From contig NZ_CP060634.1 of assembly GCF_014337195.1 (NCBI RefSeq), positions 372,001 through 436,000 of the forward strand: a stretch of 64,000 nt of DNA, read 5' to 3'. Under the pieces are notes generated by a model. The model had not been told where the DNA came from. It searched no databases and saw only the letters and a program-made list of their open reading frames with translations. The position numbers and the translations under genes were made by a program. The DNA is from Qiania dongpingensis. GTDB taxonomy: Bacteria > Bacillota > Clostridia > Lachnospirales > Lachnospiraceae. Shown in pieces: positions 8,719 through 17,255 of the stretch. Position 1 is the first letter of the stretch. Every line of letters starts with the position of its first letter.

Positions 8719-9123
8719 ATGAATCCCACAGAAACAGTACTCTTATATAATTTTTCCGGCACCGATACCGGACAAAAGCTCAAATCTGTCCTCTTACAGA
8801 TGCGTGTCCGCATCAAACTTGTGGAGCCGGACCAATATCTGGAGCCCATTGGCTGGCTGGCCGGGATCAAAGCCATCCCTCCCACAGGAGAAGTCTATAA
8901 AGGCAGCGGCTTTCCGGAACAAATGCTGGTCATGCGCGGCTTCACCGGAAACAGGATCGATGAGCTTTTACAGCTTCTTCGCCGGTACGAAATACCCCCT
9001 ATCCTTCTAAAGGCTGTAGTCACCGAACACAACAAGTACTGGAATTCTCTCGAACTCCACGAAGAACTGCAAAAGGAACACGCGGCTATGCAGGCCCGTT
9101 CCGAGCAATCTGATGGAAACTGA
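8719..9123 (+). CDS. DUF3783 domain-containing protein
   Basis: This 134-residue soluble protein has AGAAAGGA upstream of the ATG. It opens with VLLYNFSGTDTGQKLKSVLLQMRVRIKLV, a pattern typical of DUF3783. A conserved MLVMRGF segment follows near residue 75, and PPILLKAVVTEHNKYW ends the domain. The C-terminal ~25 residues are a charged helix. The family occurs mainly in anaerobic Firmicutes, often annotated as hypothetical, and its role is unknown. It forms a single-gene unit between the tRNA and a terminator. Confidence 0.75.
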   Translation: MNPTETVLLYNFSGTDTGQKLKSVLLQMRVRIKLVEPDQYLEPIGWLAGIKAIPPTGEVYKGSGFPEQMLVMRGFTGNRIDELLQLLRRYEIPPILLKAVVTEHNKYWNSLELHEELQKEHAAMQARSEQSDGN

Positions 9124-9140
9124 AATATCGCTGTACATTT

Positions 9141-9164
9141 GCCGGCTGCCGTTAAGCAGCCGGT
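9141..9164 (+). terminator. Intrinsic terminator after the DUF3783 gene
   Basis: GCCGGCTGC pairs with GCAGCCGG(T)C over a six-base loop, followed by ATTTTTATTTT. Confidence 0.8.
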
Positions 9165-9374
9165 CATTTTTATTTTCCCTGTTTTAATGAAATTCATCTG
9201 CTATAGCTTCTGATTATATCTGCAATATCATATTCTTATATGTTCACAACACAATTTTCTCCTCTTTTTCTTGTATTTCCAGCCCAAAGATGGTATGATT
9301 TTATGGAATTTTTATAATTTCTTTATATTTGCAACATACTTAAGCATTTTTTATAGAAAGGGCTCTGTTTCGTT

Positions 9375-9899
9375 ATGATGAAAGATGATGAGTTCACCCG
9401 TCGGCTCCGTTCTTACTATGAAGCTAATTATAACTTAGCGGAAGACCATACCATCGGCAATATGTCCTATGATCTGTACGCCGCCTTTTCCATGAGTAAT
9501 TCCCGCTATGTTCTGGTCAGGCGCGCGGAGCTATGGCGCTCCGAATGTAAAGAGCATGTATTTTTTATCCGCCGGGAGCACATCTCACCGGAACTGATAT
9601 CCGCATTCCGGGAACAGCTGGTCTCCCATATTGAACCGGATCTGGTGCGGGAGGGAAATGCCTGTCCGCCCAAGGATCATATGTATACATACGTAACGGT
9701 GATCTTCATCGAAGAATGTGGCTTTTCCGAAGAAGCAAAAAAAGCGCTCCGGCATTTAAAATTCCACAAAAATTACCGGCTTGCCATCCGCGGCTTCTGC
9801 CAGCTTCGTACCGTCGGATTCGATCTGTCCGCAAAAAAAGTGTATGGAAACCCTGCTGCAAGGGATTTGGTCAAAGAATATAAAAAGATCTTCAAATGA
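9375..9899 (+). CDS. Conserved hypothetical protein upstream of cstA
   Basis: I do not recognise this 174-residue protein. The start follows AAAGGGCTC, an acceptable ribosome-binding site. It is soluble with no signal peptide or membrane segment. The middle is beta-rich (SRYVLVRRAELWRSE, EHVFFIRREHISPEL, YTYVTVIFIEECGF) and the C-terminal half is basic (LKFHKNYRLAIRGFCQLRTVGFDL). It lies 53 bases upstream of cstA in the same direction with no terminator between, so the two may form an operon. The function cannot be stated. Confidence 0.7.
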   Translation: MMKDDEFTRRLRSYYEANYNLAEDHTIGNMSYDLYAAFSMSNSRYVLVRRAELWRSECKEHVFFIRREHISPELISAFREQLVSHIEPDLVREGNACPPKDHMYTYVTVIFIEECGFSEEAKKALRHLKFHKNYRLAIRGFCQLRTVGFDLSAKKVYGNPAARDLVKEYKKIFK

Positions 9900-9952
9900 T
9901 CTTTTTGTAGAATAAAATCCATTCATAACATAAAACAAGGGAGGAAAAAATA

Positions 9953-11635
9953 ATGAGTGGTATAGCAATTTTAGGTGTTGCCATCGCAGTCTTTCTGATT
10001 GCCTATGTAACCTATGGTTCATGGCTGGCAAAGCAATGGGGCGTGGAGCCGTCCAGAAAGACCCCCGCCCATACAGAAGAAGACGGTGTCGATTTTGTGC
10101 CGGCCAAGGCTCCGATCCTTTTGGGACATCACTTCTCTTCCATCGCCGGGGCGGGTCCCATAAACGGCCCTATCCAGGCTGCAATTTTCGGCTGGGTTCC
10201 CGTACTGTTATGGATTGTCATCGGCGGTATCTTTTTTGGAGCGGTACAGGATTTCTCGTCTCTGTTCGCTTCCATCCGTCATAAGGGAAAATCTCTTGGC
10301 GAAGTTATTGAAGAAAACATCAGCACCAAAGCAAAAGTCTGTTTCACCGTATTTGCGTGGCTGGTCCTGATCCTGGTCGTGGCCGCCTTTGCGGATATTG
10401 TAGCAGGTACCTTCGCCGGTGTAGCCGCTGATCCTGCGGATGCCGCCGCCGTATCTGCCGCCAATGCCAACGGCTCTGTGGCCACAGCCTCCATGCTGTT
10501 TATACCGCTGGCCGTCATGTTCGGATTCATGAACCGGAAAAATCTGAATCTGTTGATTTCCACTGTCATCGGTGTGGTGCTTCTGGCCGTCTGCATCGTG
10601 GCCGGCCTTAATTTTCCGCTCCATGTGTCCAAAAATGTATGGCTGTTTATCGTATTTGCCTATATTTTTGTCGCATCTGTGGCTCCCGTGTGGATTCTCC
10701 TGCAGCCCAGGGATTATCTGAACAGCTTTTTACTGTACTTCATGATCATTGCCGCTATCATCGGCATCTTTGGCACCAACCCCAATGTACAGCTGAGCGC
10801 GTTCACCGGATGGAATATCAACGGGCAGACTCTGTTCCCCTTCTTATTCATCACAGTGGCCTGCGGAGCCGTATCCGGCTTCCACAGTCTCATCAGCTCC
10901 GGCACCACCTCCAAGCAGCTCAACAGCGAAAAGGATGCCAAGCTCATCGGTTATGGTTCCATGCTGATCGAATGTGTCCTGGCCGTGATCGCACTGGTAG
11001 CTGTCGGCTATCTGACCGCGGACGGCGCGTATACGAGCATCGGCACCCCGCCGAAAGTATTTGCAACTGCCATCAGTACCTTCTTCGCGAATATGGGAAT
11101 GGGAGACAAGGCGGTGAGCACCGTACATACCATCATCCTGCTGGCCATCTCCGCCTTTGCCCTGACTTCCCTGGATACGGCTACCAGACTCGGCCGCTTC
11201 CTCTTCCAGGAGCTCTTTGCCACTAAAAAGGACGGAAGCAAGAATATACTCGGGAACATGTATGTGGCGACCATTATCACAATTGCCGCCGCCGGGCTTC
11301 TGACCATCGCCGGATACAGCAAAATCTGGGCATTGTTCGGCGCCTGCAATCAGCTGGTGGCTGTGCCTGCGTTTCTGGCCGTGGCATGCTGGCTTAAAAA
11401 AATCGGCAGAAACCACAAGATGTTTTATTTCCCGATGTTCTTCATGCTTGCCGCAACCCTGTCCTCTTTGGTCATCACCTTCATAAACAACATAAAGAAG
11501 CTGATTGACGGAACCGGGACGTTCCTGGTAGAAGGGCTTCAGGACATTCTGGTAGTACCGATCGTCGTACTGGCCATCATAATGGTGATCGACGGCTTCA
11601 AAGTCCTGTTTGGAAAGACAAAACAGCAGGCATAA
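9953..11635 (+). CDS. cstA: Carbon starvation protein CstA family transporter
   Basis: This 560-residue polytopic membrane protein has the strong ribosome-binding site GGGAGGAAA. It carries the CstA N-terminal signatures: TYGSWLAKQWGVEP, the DFVPAKAPILLGHHFSSIAGAGPINGP block (residues ~45-75), and later VACGAVSGFHSLISSGTTSKQL (near 305-325). About 14 hydrophobic segments are visible. Family members take up peptides and, in enterobacteria, pyruvate during nutrient limitation. The protein is shorter than the ~700-residue E. coli CstA, as is common in clostridia. The substrate here is not settled by sequence. Confidence 0.9.
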   Translation: MSGIAILGVAIAVFLIAYVTYGSWLAKQWGVEPSRKTPAHTEEDGVDFVPAKAPILLGHHFSSIAGAGPINGPIQAAIFGWVPVLLWIVIGGIFFGAVQDFSSLFASIRHKGKSLGEVIEENISTKAKVCFTVFAWLVLILVVAAFADIVAGTFAGVAADPADAAAVSAANANGSVATASMLFIPLAVMFGFMNRKNLNLLISTVIGVVLLAVCIVAGLNFPLHVSKNVWLFIVFAYIFVASVAPVWILLQPRDYLNSFLLYFMIIAAIIGIFGTNPNVQLSAFTGWNINGQTLFPFLFITVACGAVSGFHSLISSGTTSKQLNSEKDAKLIGYGSMLIECVLAVIALVAVGYLTADGAYTSIGTPPKVFATAISTFFANMGMGDKAVSTVHTIILLAISAFALTSLDTATRLGRFLFQELFATKKDGSKNILGNMYVATIITIAAAGLLTIAGYSKIWALFGACNQLVAVPAFLAVACWLKKIGRNHKMFYFPMFFMLAATLSSLVITFINNIKKLIDGTGTFLVEGLQDILVVPIVVLAIIMVIDGFKVLFGKTKQQA

Positions 11636-11647
11636 ATCACAGTATAG

Positions 11648-11689
11648 AAAAAAGTGTCTCCACGGAATCATTCCCGGAGGCACTTTTTA
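11648..11689. terminator. Bidirectional terminator between cstA and yaaA
   Basis: AAGTGTCTCC pairs with GGAGGCACTT with A-runs before and T-runs after, so it can stop cstA on the + strand and the yaaA operon on the - strand. Confidence 0.8.
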
Positions 11690-11712
11690 GTTATTGAATA
11701 TAATTTCCATGT

Positions 11713-12486
11713 TTATTTCGTTTTCAAGAACACATAATAGTCTTCCTCCGACATTTCCCTGCAGAAATGATAGCCCAGACCATCAAATCTCATCATCTCC
11801 TCCGGTCTATCCACCTGATTTTCCGCAAGAAAGCGGACCATTTCCCCTCTGGCCATTTTCACCTGTGTTCCTGTTTCCATTACCTGGTTTCCGCGTCTTT
11901 CCCCGAACCGGCAGGTGAGAACGTGAAGCTTTCCAGACCGGCCGGAAGTCCGGCTTCCTTTCGTCAGATATTGCGTAATACAGCGGCTGTATTCCTGCGA
12001 GGCCAGATTTAAAATCAAATCGTCCTCCTTGGAAACCTCTTCAAAAAGCTTTCTGCCCCAAAACTCATAGAGGTTCTTTTTCCCCGAAACTTCTGCTCTT
12101 GCCTGCATTTCCAGACGATAAGGCACCACGCCGTCCAAAGGCTTCAGAACGCCATAAAATCCGGAAAGGATCCGGAGACGCTCCTGGATATATTTCCAGC
12201 CCTCCGCTTCAAAAACAACAGGCGCCATATACTGATACTGGATTCCCTCATACGCAAGAAGAGCCGGCGTCAGGCGGCGCTTTAAGTCCATGGTCTTTAA
12301 CCGCCCGTAATTGAGTTCAGCGATTTTGTCATTACAGCGCCAGAGCTTTTTTGCCTCCTCAAAAGACAGCGACCTCATATATCGGAGGAGTATATCCGCC
12401 TCTTCCAGAAATACCGGACAGCTGCAAACCTCCAGGCTGTCCATGTCTTCTTTCATTTTTTTAGCAGGAGAAATAATGATCTTCAT
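11713..12486 (-). CDS. yaaA: Peroxide stress protein YaaA (UPF0246)
   Basis: This 257-residue protein has the family N-terminus MKIIISPAKKM, the central LSGFYGVLKPLDGVVPYRLEM block (about residues 105-125) and NLASQEYSR near 165. E. coli YaaA lowers intracellular free iron during peroxide stress and has a DNA-binding fold; the biochemical mechanism is not settled. It is the last gene of the minus-strand run from the second signal peptidase and starts four bases after pgeF stops, so translational coupling is likely. The ribosome-binding site is weak, consistent with coupling. Confidence 0.9.
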   Translation of the reverse strand: MKIIISPAKKMKEDMDSLEVCSCPVFLEEADILLRYMRSLSFEEAKKLWRCNDKIAELNYGRLKTMDLKRRLTPALLAYEGIQYQYMAPVVFEAEGWKYIQERLRILSGFYGVLKPLDGVVPYRLEMQARAEVSGKKNLYEFWGRKLFEEVSKEDDLILNLASQEYSRCITQYLTKGSRTSGRSGKLHVLTCRFGERRGNQVMETGTQVKMARGEMVRFLAENQVDRPEEMMRFDGLGYHFCREMSEEDYYVFLKTK

Positions 12487-12490
12487 ATTG

Positions 12491-13372
12491 TCATTCCAGG
12501 CAAAGAAACGCCGCCAGGTTTCCCCGTCTGCCCCCGGACGCCCTGTGAGAAAATAAAAACTCCGGATTACAGCAGGTACATATATCTGTTACGGCAAGAT
12601 GCTCCGGCAGGATACCGGAATCCAGCAGGATCAGACGGTTCGCCTCCCACAGATCCAGCTGGAATTTGCCGTCCGGTTTTTCATCCAGCAGCCGCTCATC
12701 CGCCAGTTCTCCGAAAGCCCTCCGGAATTCCTCCGCCACATCCAGGCTCACCTCGTAACAGCTGCGGCAGATACTGGGCCCTACACAGGCCAGTACCTCC
12801 TCCGGCCGGCTGCCGAAAGCTTCCCGCATCCTCTCCAGAGTATGGCGGCCCATCCGGTCTTTTGTCCCCCTCCAGCCGGAATGAGAAAGGCCGATAGCCC
12901 TGTTGACCGGATCGACAAAGTATAAGGGCACACAGTCCGCATAAAAAGTGACCAGAGGAAGTCCGCGCACATTCGTTATCAATCCGTCCACATCTGAATA
13001 GGGAAGCGGACGGATAATGCCGTTTCCCGCGTCGGCCTCTGTAACTACTCTGACATTCGTCGTATGAGTCTGCTGAGACAAGACCATCCGCTCCATGGGC
13101 ATTTCCAGAGCTTCCGCCATGCGCCGGTAATTCTCCATTACCTTCTGCCTGGCCTCTCCCCGATGAAACCCCAGGTTCATGGATGCACACACCCCCTCGC
13201 TGACTCCTCCCAAACGGGTGGAAAAGCCATGTTTCACAAGCCCTGATTCTTCCAGCAAAGGAAAGCTTAAAAACGGAATTCCTTTCCGTATACGGCACTG
13301 AATTTCCTGTTCCTTCTCTCCGGCCTTCCTGTTCCACAATATCGTCTGCTCAGAAGATGTTCCGCACATCAT
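12491..13372 (-). CDS. pgeF: Peptidoglycan editing factor PgeF (multicopper oxidase/LACC1-like purine nucleosidase)
   Basis: PgeF/YfiH proteins form a single-domain fold; relatives hydrolyse or phosphorolyse purine nucleosides, and E. coli YfiH corrects misincorporated residues in muropeptide synthesis. Visible motifs are HGFSTRLGGVSEG near the N-terminus, FYADCVPLYF and GLSHSGWRGT in the middle (metal-binding Cys and His), and GPSICRSCYEVS. The start at 13372 has AGGAG six to seven bases upstream. A longer in-frame form would use a TTG at 13399 inside yraN. With the ATG, the gene follows yraN by 14 bases. Confidence 0.88.
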   Translation of the reverse strand: MMCGTSSEQTILWNRKAGEKEQEIQCRIRKGIPFLSFPLLEESGLVKHGFSTRLGGVSEGVCASMNLGFHRGEARQKVMENYRRMAEALEMPMERMVLSQQTHTTNVRVVTEADAGNGIIRPLPYSDVDGLITNVRGLPLVTFYADCVPLYFVDPVNRAIGLSHSGWRGTKDRMGRHTLERMREAFGSRPEEVLACVGPSICRSCYEVSLDVAEEFRRAFGELADERLLDEKPDGKFQLDLWEANRLILLDSGILPEHLAVTDICTCCNPEFLFSHRASGGRRGNLAAFLCLE

Positions 13373-13386
13373 CCCGCACTCCTTTC

Positions 13387-13737
13387 CTAATATGTCCAAA
13401 AGGCGTCTTCAATGATTCGGATCCGTTCCCCTTCCATGGATACCACATCAAACCGGCAGGGGACCGACAGTCCATACCCATGGGTCTTCATGTAAAATTC
13501 CGCCGTTTTTCTTATGACCGTCTGTTTCCTTACGTCTACGGCCTCCTCCGGATATCCCGTCCCCGCGTTTTTTCTGTACTTGACCTCAATGAACACCAGA
13601 TAGCCCCTGTGCCTGGCTATGATGTCGATTTCTCCCAGCTGGCACCGGAAATTCCTCTCCAATATCCGATAACCGGAACTGCACAATATCCTGGCCGCCA
13701 GCTCCTCATACCTGGCTCCTATTTGCCGACGGTTCAA
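13387..13737 (-). CDS. YraN family endonuclease-like protein (UPF0102)
   Basis: This 116-residue protein starts at a TTG with GGAG seven bases upstream. It has the UPF0102 core: an N-terminal helix GARYEELAARIL, then GEIDIIARHRGYLVFIEVKYRK with the PD-(D/E)XK triad (Asp in EID, Glu and Lys in EVK). A C-terminal LSVPCRFDVVSME segment follows. The fold is that of Holliday-junction-resolvase-like nucleases. Activity has been described for few members, so the substrate is unknown. It sits directly behind rnhB, the usual neighbour of this family. Confidence 0.9.
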   Translation of the reverse strand: MNRRQIGARYEELAARILCSSGYRILERNFRCQLGEIDIIARHRGYLVFIEVKYRKNAGTGYPEEAVDVRKQTVIRKTAEFYMKTHGYGLSVPCRFDVVSMEGERIRIIEDAFWTY

Positions 13738-13785
13738 ACACCCACTCCTTTTCGGTATCCTTGTCTCCGGCGCAACCGGCCCCGA

Positions 13786-14544
13786 TCACAGCAGATTCTT
13801 TAAAAAGCTTCTCCTGTGTATGGGCGTCATCCCATATTTCCGAACGGCGGCGATGTGCTCCGCCGAACCATAACCCTTGTGGCCGGCAAAACCATATTCC
13901 GGATAAAGCTTGTCATATTCCCGCATCATCCTGTCCCTGCTCACCTTCGCGATAATACTGGCGGCTGCTATGGACAGGCTCTTCGCGTCTCCTTTGATGA
14001 TCGGCACCTGCCGCACAGACCCGGGAAGGCCGGGAATCGTGACCGCATCGTTGAGACTCACATCCGGACAGGGCGAGAGCTCCGCGACCGCATTCCGCAT
14101 CGCTTCATAAGTCGCCTGAAGAATGTTGATCTCATCAATCCTTCCCGGTCCTATGATTCCAACCCCTACGCTTATGGCCTGGTCCATGATCTCATCATAC
14201 AGCATCTCTCTTTTCTTTTCGGAAAGCTTCTTCGAATCGTTGACGTAAAGGATCTTGCAGTCCTCCGGAAGGATCACCGCCGCAGCCGCCACCGGCCCCG
14301 CCAGAGGTCCCCGTCCGGCCTCGTCGATTCCGCAGATGACTCCAAACCTCCGGTACTTCCGTTCATAAGACAGCATGGAATCCAGCCGGTCGTATTCTGC
14401 CCGCAAGAGCATCTGCTTTTTTTCCACAGACTCCGCCAGCTTCCTGACGCCGGCTCTCTCATCCTTTTTATAAAACGCAAGCAATGCGGGTAAATCCGCA
14501 TTGCCTGCCTGTTCAAGCTGTATTTTTATCTCCTGTATGGTCAT
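13786..14544 (-). CDS. rnhB: Ribonuclease HII
   Basis: RNase HII cuts the RNA strand at ribonucleotides embedded in DNA and of RNA-DNA hybrids. This 252-residue protein has the catalytic acidic cluster: ICGIDEAGRGPLAGP near residue 70, NDSKKLSEKKRE, and the KGDAKSLSIAAASIIAKVSRD block with GHKGYG near the C-terminus. About 65 residues precede the catalytic domain, a substrate-binding extension typical of Firmicutes RnhB. The start follows GGAGAGTTAT. It is in the minus-strand cluster with rbgA and lepB, the normal clostridial arrangement. Confidence 0.95.
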   Translation of the reverse strand: MTIQEIKIQLEQAGNADLPALLAFYKKDERAGVRKLAESVEKKQMLLRAEYDRLDSMLSYERKYRRFGVICGIDEAGRGPLAGPVAAAAVILPEDCKILYVNDSKKLSEKKREMLYDEIMDQAISVGVGIIGPGRIDEINILQATYEAMRNAVAELSPCPDVSLNDAVTIPGLPGSVRQVPIIKGDAKSLSIAAASIIAKVSRDRMMREYDKLYPEYGFAGHKGYGSAEHIAAVRKYGMTPIHRRSFLKNLL

Positions 14545-14573
14545 ATAACTCTCCTACTGTATATCAAATCATG

Positions 14574-15215
14574 CTATCGATGGCTGATAAATCCAATCTT
14601 ATTAAGAGGCCAGATACGCAGCCACGCCTTGCCCACGATCTGGCTCCGCTTCACATTGGCCACCGCAGGGTCCCTGCTGTCGGAGCTGTCATTCCGGTTG
14701 TCCCCCATGACAAAATATTCGTCTTCACCGAGGGTGATAGGCTGTGCCGCTCTTTTTGCGTCCTGGATGGGCTCCAGGCCATAATCCTCTTCCAGTATCT
14801 CACCATTGATATAAATATCGCTGCCGATGATCTGCACCGTCTCACCAGGCAGGCCGATCACACGTTTGATATAAAAGGTGTCCTTTTTATGAGTGAAGCG
14901 GAAAACCACAATATCAAACCTCTCCGGCTCATGAAACCGGTAGCTGAGCTTCTCAAGGATCAGATTATCGCCGTCACTCAACGTATTATACATGGAATTA
15001 CCTGATACCCTCGTCCGCTGCCCGACAAAAGTAATGATCAAAAAAGTGATGCCGAAAACAATCGCCGCGTAGATCAGGAGATTTATGATATCCCGCAGCA
15101 CATTCTTTTCTTCCTTCTTTGCCTTCCGCTTTTCTTCTCTTTCTTTTTCCTGGTCAAGGGCTTTCAGTGTCTCTTCAAGCTTTTCGTCTTCCCAGTCCTG
15201 TCTGTTCTCTTCCAT
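14574..15215 (-). CDS. lepB: Signal peptidase I (copy A)
   Basis: This membrane-bound serine protease removes signal peptides from secreted proteins. The 213-residue protein has a highly charged cytoplasmic start (about 40 residues, mostly K and E) and one transmembrane helix (LLIYAAIVFGITFLIITFV). The catalytic Ser is in RVSGNSMYNTL and the catalytic Lys in FYIKRVIGLPGE; box E is FVMGDNRNDSSDSR. It is one of two signal peptidases here; the other lies on the far side of rbgA and they are distinct in sequence. It is probably co-transcribed with rbgA (13 bases upstream) and rnhB. Confidence 0.95.
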   Translation of the reverse strand: MEENRQDWEDEKLEETLKALDQEKEREEKRKAKKEEKNVLRDIINLLIYAAIVFGITFLIITFVGQRTRVSGNSMYNTLSDGDNLILEKLSYRFHEPERFDIVVFRFTHKKDTFYIKRVIGLPGETVQIIGSDIYINGEILEEDYGLEPIQDAKRAAQPITLGEDEYFVMGDNRNDSSDSRDPAVANVKRSQIVGKAWLRIWPLNKIGFISHR

Positions 15216-15228
15216 AATGGATACCTGC

Positions 15229-16080
15229 CTAATCTGGAAGCTCGAGGGTAATCCTGCCCAGTCTTCCGCATCTGAAATCTTCGATTACCATCCTGGCCGC
15301 TTTCCCATAGTCCAGCTCGCTGCCTTTAAGAAGACAGTTCCGCAGCCTTGCCACTTCTGCCAGGATCTCCGCCGGCCCTTTCCCGTATGCTTCCTCCGGA
15401 AGCTGATAACGTTCCTTAAGCGCCTCCGGATACCGCGCGCTCAAACAATCCAGAAGCCTCATGGAAAGCTCATCAGTATTCAGGATATCATCTTTGATGG
15501 ATCCCAGCATCGCCAGCCTGATTCCAACCTCCTGGTCTTCAAACTTCGGCCACAGGATACCAGGCGTATCCAGGAGCTCCACATCCTTGCTGAGGCGAAT
15601 CCACTGGTTTCCTCTTGTGACGCCCGGTCTATTACCGGTCTTGGCACAGGCCCGTCCGGCATACGAATTGATGAACGTGGACTTGCCCACATTGGGGATT
15701 CCCACCACCATGGCCCTGACTGGACGATTCTTAATACCTCTGCGCCGGTCTCTCTCTATTTTTTCCCTGCATGCAGAAAGAATGGCTGCCTGAATGGGCT
15801 TCATATCCGCCCGTCTCCTGGCATCCACCTGAACCACAGTGCATCCTTTATCCTCAAAATATATCTCCCACGCCTTATTGGCGCGGGCATCCGCCAGATC
15901 CGCCTTATTCAGGATGATCAGACGGGCTTTCTGGCGCCCCAGCTCATCGATATCCGGATTCCGGCTGGATAAGGGGGCCCTCGCATCCAAAAGCTCTATC
16001 ACCAGGTCCACGAGCTTTATATCTTCCTGCATGGCGCGCCTGGCCTTTGTCATATGTCCTGGATACCACTGAACCTGCAT
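15229..16080 (-). CDS. ylqF: Ribosome biogenesis GTPase YlqF/RbgA
   Basis: RbgA is a circularly permuted GTPase needed for late assembly of the 50S subunit. The permutation is visible in this 283-residue protein: the G4 motif (ILNKADLAD, residues ~55) precedes G1 (VGIPNVGKSTFIN, ~125) and G3 (LLDTPGILWP, ~175). The N-terminus VQWYPGHMTKARR is the family signature, and an ANTAR-like helical C-terminal domain follows. The start has GAGG seven bases upstream. It sits between the two lepB genes downstream of rplS, the conserved Firmicutes position. Confidence 0.95.
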   Translation of the reverse strand: MQVQWYPGHMTKARRAMQEDIKLVDLVIELLDARAPLSSRNPDIDELGRQKARLIILNKADLADARANKAWEIYFEDKGCTVVQVDARRRADMKPIQAAILSACREKIERDRRRGIKNRPVRAMVVGIPNVGKSTFINSYAGRACAKTGNRPGVTRGNQWIRLSKDVELLDTPGILWPKFEDQEVGIRLAMLGSIKDDILNTDELSMRLLDCLSARYPEALKERYQLPEEAYGKGPAEILAEVARLRNCLLKGSELDYGKAARMVIEDFRCGRLGRITLELPD

Positions 16081-16132
16081 ATTATTTCCTCTGTCCTATC
16101 TGTTTATTTCCGGCGGCCTTCTTTTAAAATCT

Positions 16133-16732
16133 TCATTTTATGAATCCGAACCGGCTGAACGGAGACATCCTGAGCCAGAGCTTCCCTTTGATCTGACTGA
16201 TATGGACGTTCCCTACGTTTGCAAAGCGGCTGTCCTCACTGGTTTCCGGATTGTCTCCCAGGACAAAATACTCGTCCTTCTTAAGCTCTACGGCTGTCTC
16301 AGCCAGTCCCGGCAGCGCGATGGCTCCCGCCTTTTCTCCCAGCTCTGCCTCTTTTCCATTGACATACAGCTTTCCGCCCTGGATCTGTATGGTCTCTCCC
16401 GGAAGCCCTACGATCCGCTTGATATAGGTCTTCGTGTCATCCCCCATGTTCTGAAAAGCCACCACGTCCATCCGCTTCGGCTTTGAGAAATTATACCACA
16501 ATTTATCCAGTAAAACAACATCTCCGGTCTGCAGGGTCGGCTCCATAGAGCGTCCGGACATGGTGATCTTCGTTCCGAACATCATCACGGCAAATAAAGC
16601 CAGTGTGATCACTGCCACGATGTCCACGCCCCAGCTCAAAAGCGTTTTCAGCCTGCCCTGCCCCGCCCCATTATCCTGATAGTACGAACGCAATGCAAAA
16701 TCCCTCCGTGCGTTTTTCTGCAAAACTCCCAT
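16133..16732 (-). CDS. lepB: Signal peptidase I (copy B)
   Basis: This second type I signal peptidase has 199 residues from the ATG at 16732. A transmembrane helix (VDIVAVITLALFAVMMF) is followed by the catalytic Ser in TMSGRSMEPTL, the catalytic Lys in YIKRIVGLPGE, and VLGDNPETSEDSR. The frame stays open upstream to a TTG at 16795, but that start would lie inside the rplS terminator hairpin, so the internal ATG is preferred although its ribosome-binding site is weak. It shares rough order but only moderate identity with copy A. Confidence 0.88.
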   Translation of the reverse strand: MGVLQKNARRDFALRSYYQDNGAGQGRLKTLLSWGVDIVAVITLALFAVMMFGTKITMSGRSMEPTLQTGDVVLLDKLWYNFSKPKRMDVVAFQNMGDDTKTYIKRIVGLPGETIQIQGGKLYVNGKEAELGEKAGAIALPGLAETAVELKKDEYFVLGDNPETSEDSRFANVGNVHISQIKGKLWLRMSPFSRFGFIK

Positions 16733-16763
16733 GAGAAATAATTTTTCCGAAAAAGCAGGAAAA

Positions 16764-16790
16764 GGGACAAGATACGAAAGTATTTGTCCC
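16764..16790 (-). terminator. Intrinsic terminator after rplS
   Basis: On the minus strand GGGACAAATAC / GTATCTTGTCCC closes a short loop and is followed by TTTTCCTGCTTTTT. It separates rplS from the lepB-rbgA group. Confidence 0.7.
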
Positions 16791-16820
16791 CTCAAAGTCC
16801 CATGATGATATTATTTCCGA

Positions 16821-17168
16821 TCAGCGAACCAGCTCTTTAACCTTGGCCGCCTTACCTACTCTGTCTCTTAAGTAGAACAGCTTAGCCCTTCTTACTTTAC
16901 CTCTTCTGATAACTTCAATCTTCTCTACGAAGGGAGAATGTACCGGCCATGTTTTTTCTACGCCGATACCATTGGAATTTTTTCTCACGGTAAAGGTTTC
17001 TTTTGAACCGCCGTTCTGCCTCTTGATCACGGTTCCCTCAAAAACCTGGATTCTCTCGCGGGCGCCCTCTTTGATCTTATTGTATACCTTTACGGTATCG
17101 CCTACGCGAAAAGCATCTACAGACTCTTTCATCTGGCCTGCCTCAATGGATCTGATAATGTCGTTCAT
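16821..17168 (-). CDS. rplS: Large ribosomal subunit protein bL19
   Basis: This 115-residue bL19 sits at the 30S-50S interface. The family pattern is complete: [26 protein letters not shown], the [21 protein letters not shown] block and a basic tail [15 protein letters not shown]. The start has AAGGAGG upstream. It follows trmD after 87 bases that may hold its own promoter and leader. A hairpin terminator lies just downstream. Confidence 0.97.
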   Translation of the reverse strand: MNDIIRSIEAGQMKESVDAFRVGDTVKVYNKIKEGARERIQVFEGTVIKRQNGGSKETFTVRKNSNGIGVEKTWPVHSPFVEKIEVIRRGKVRRAKLFYLRDRVGKAAKVKELVR

Positions 17169-17255
17169 TTGCGACCTCCTTATGATTGTTGGATGTTCTT
17201 AATACGCGTCGGTAACAGAGGACCATCTCTTATCTTTCACAACTGTTGCATTTTA
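17169..17255 (-). promoter_or_regulatory. rplS leader region (candidate L19 leader)
   Basis: A possible promoter (TTGATT, 17-base spacer, TAAAAT) overlaps the end of trmD. The ~70-base leader before rplS can form a small AGAGATGGTCCTCT hairpin. Autoregulatory L19 leaders are known in Firmicutes; I cannot confirm the fold by eye. Confidence 0.35.

Noticed and set aside
10208..11683. Long antisense frames within cstA (for example 10844-11683 on the minus strand)
   Set aside because: Shadow frames of a GC-rich coding region; cstA itself has the family motifs and ribosome-binding site.
16733..16795. Longer start (TTG at 16795) for the second signal peptidase
   Set aside because: It lies within the rplS terminator hairpin.
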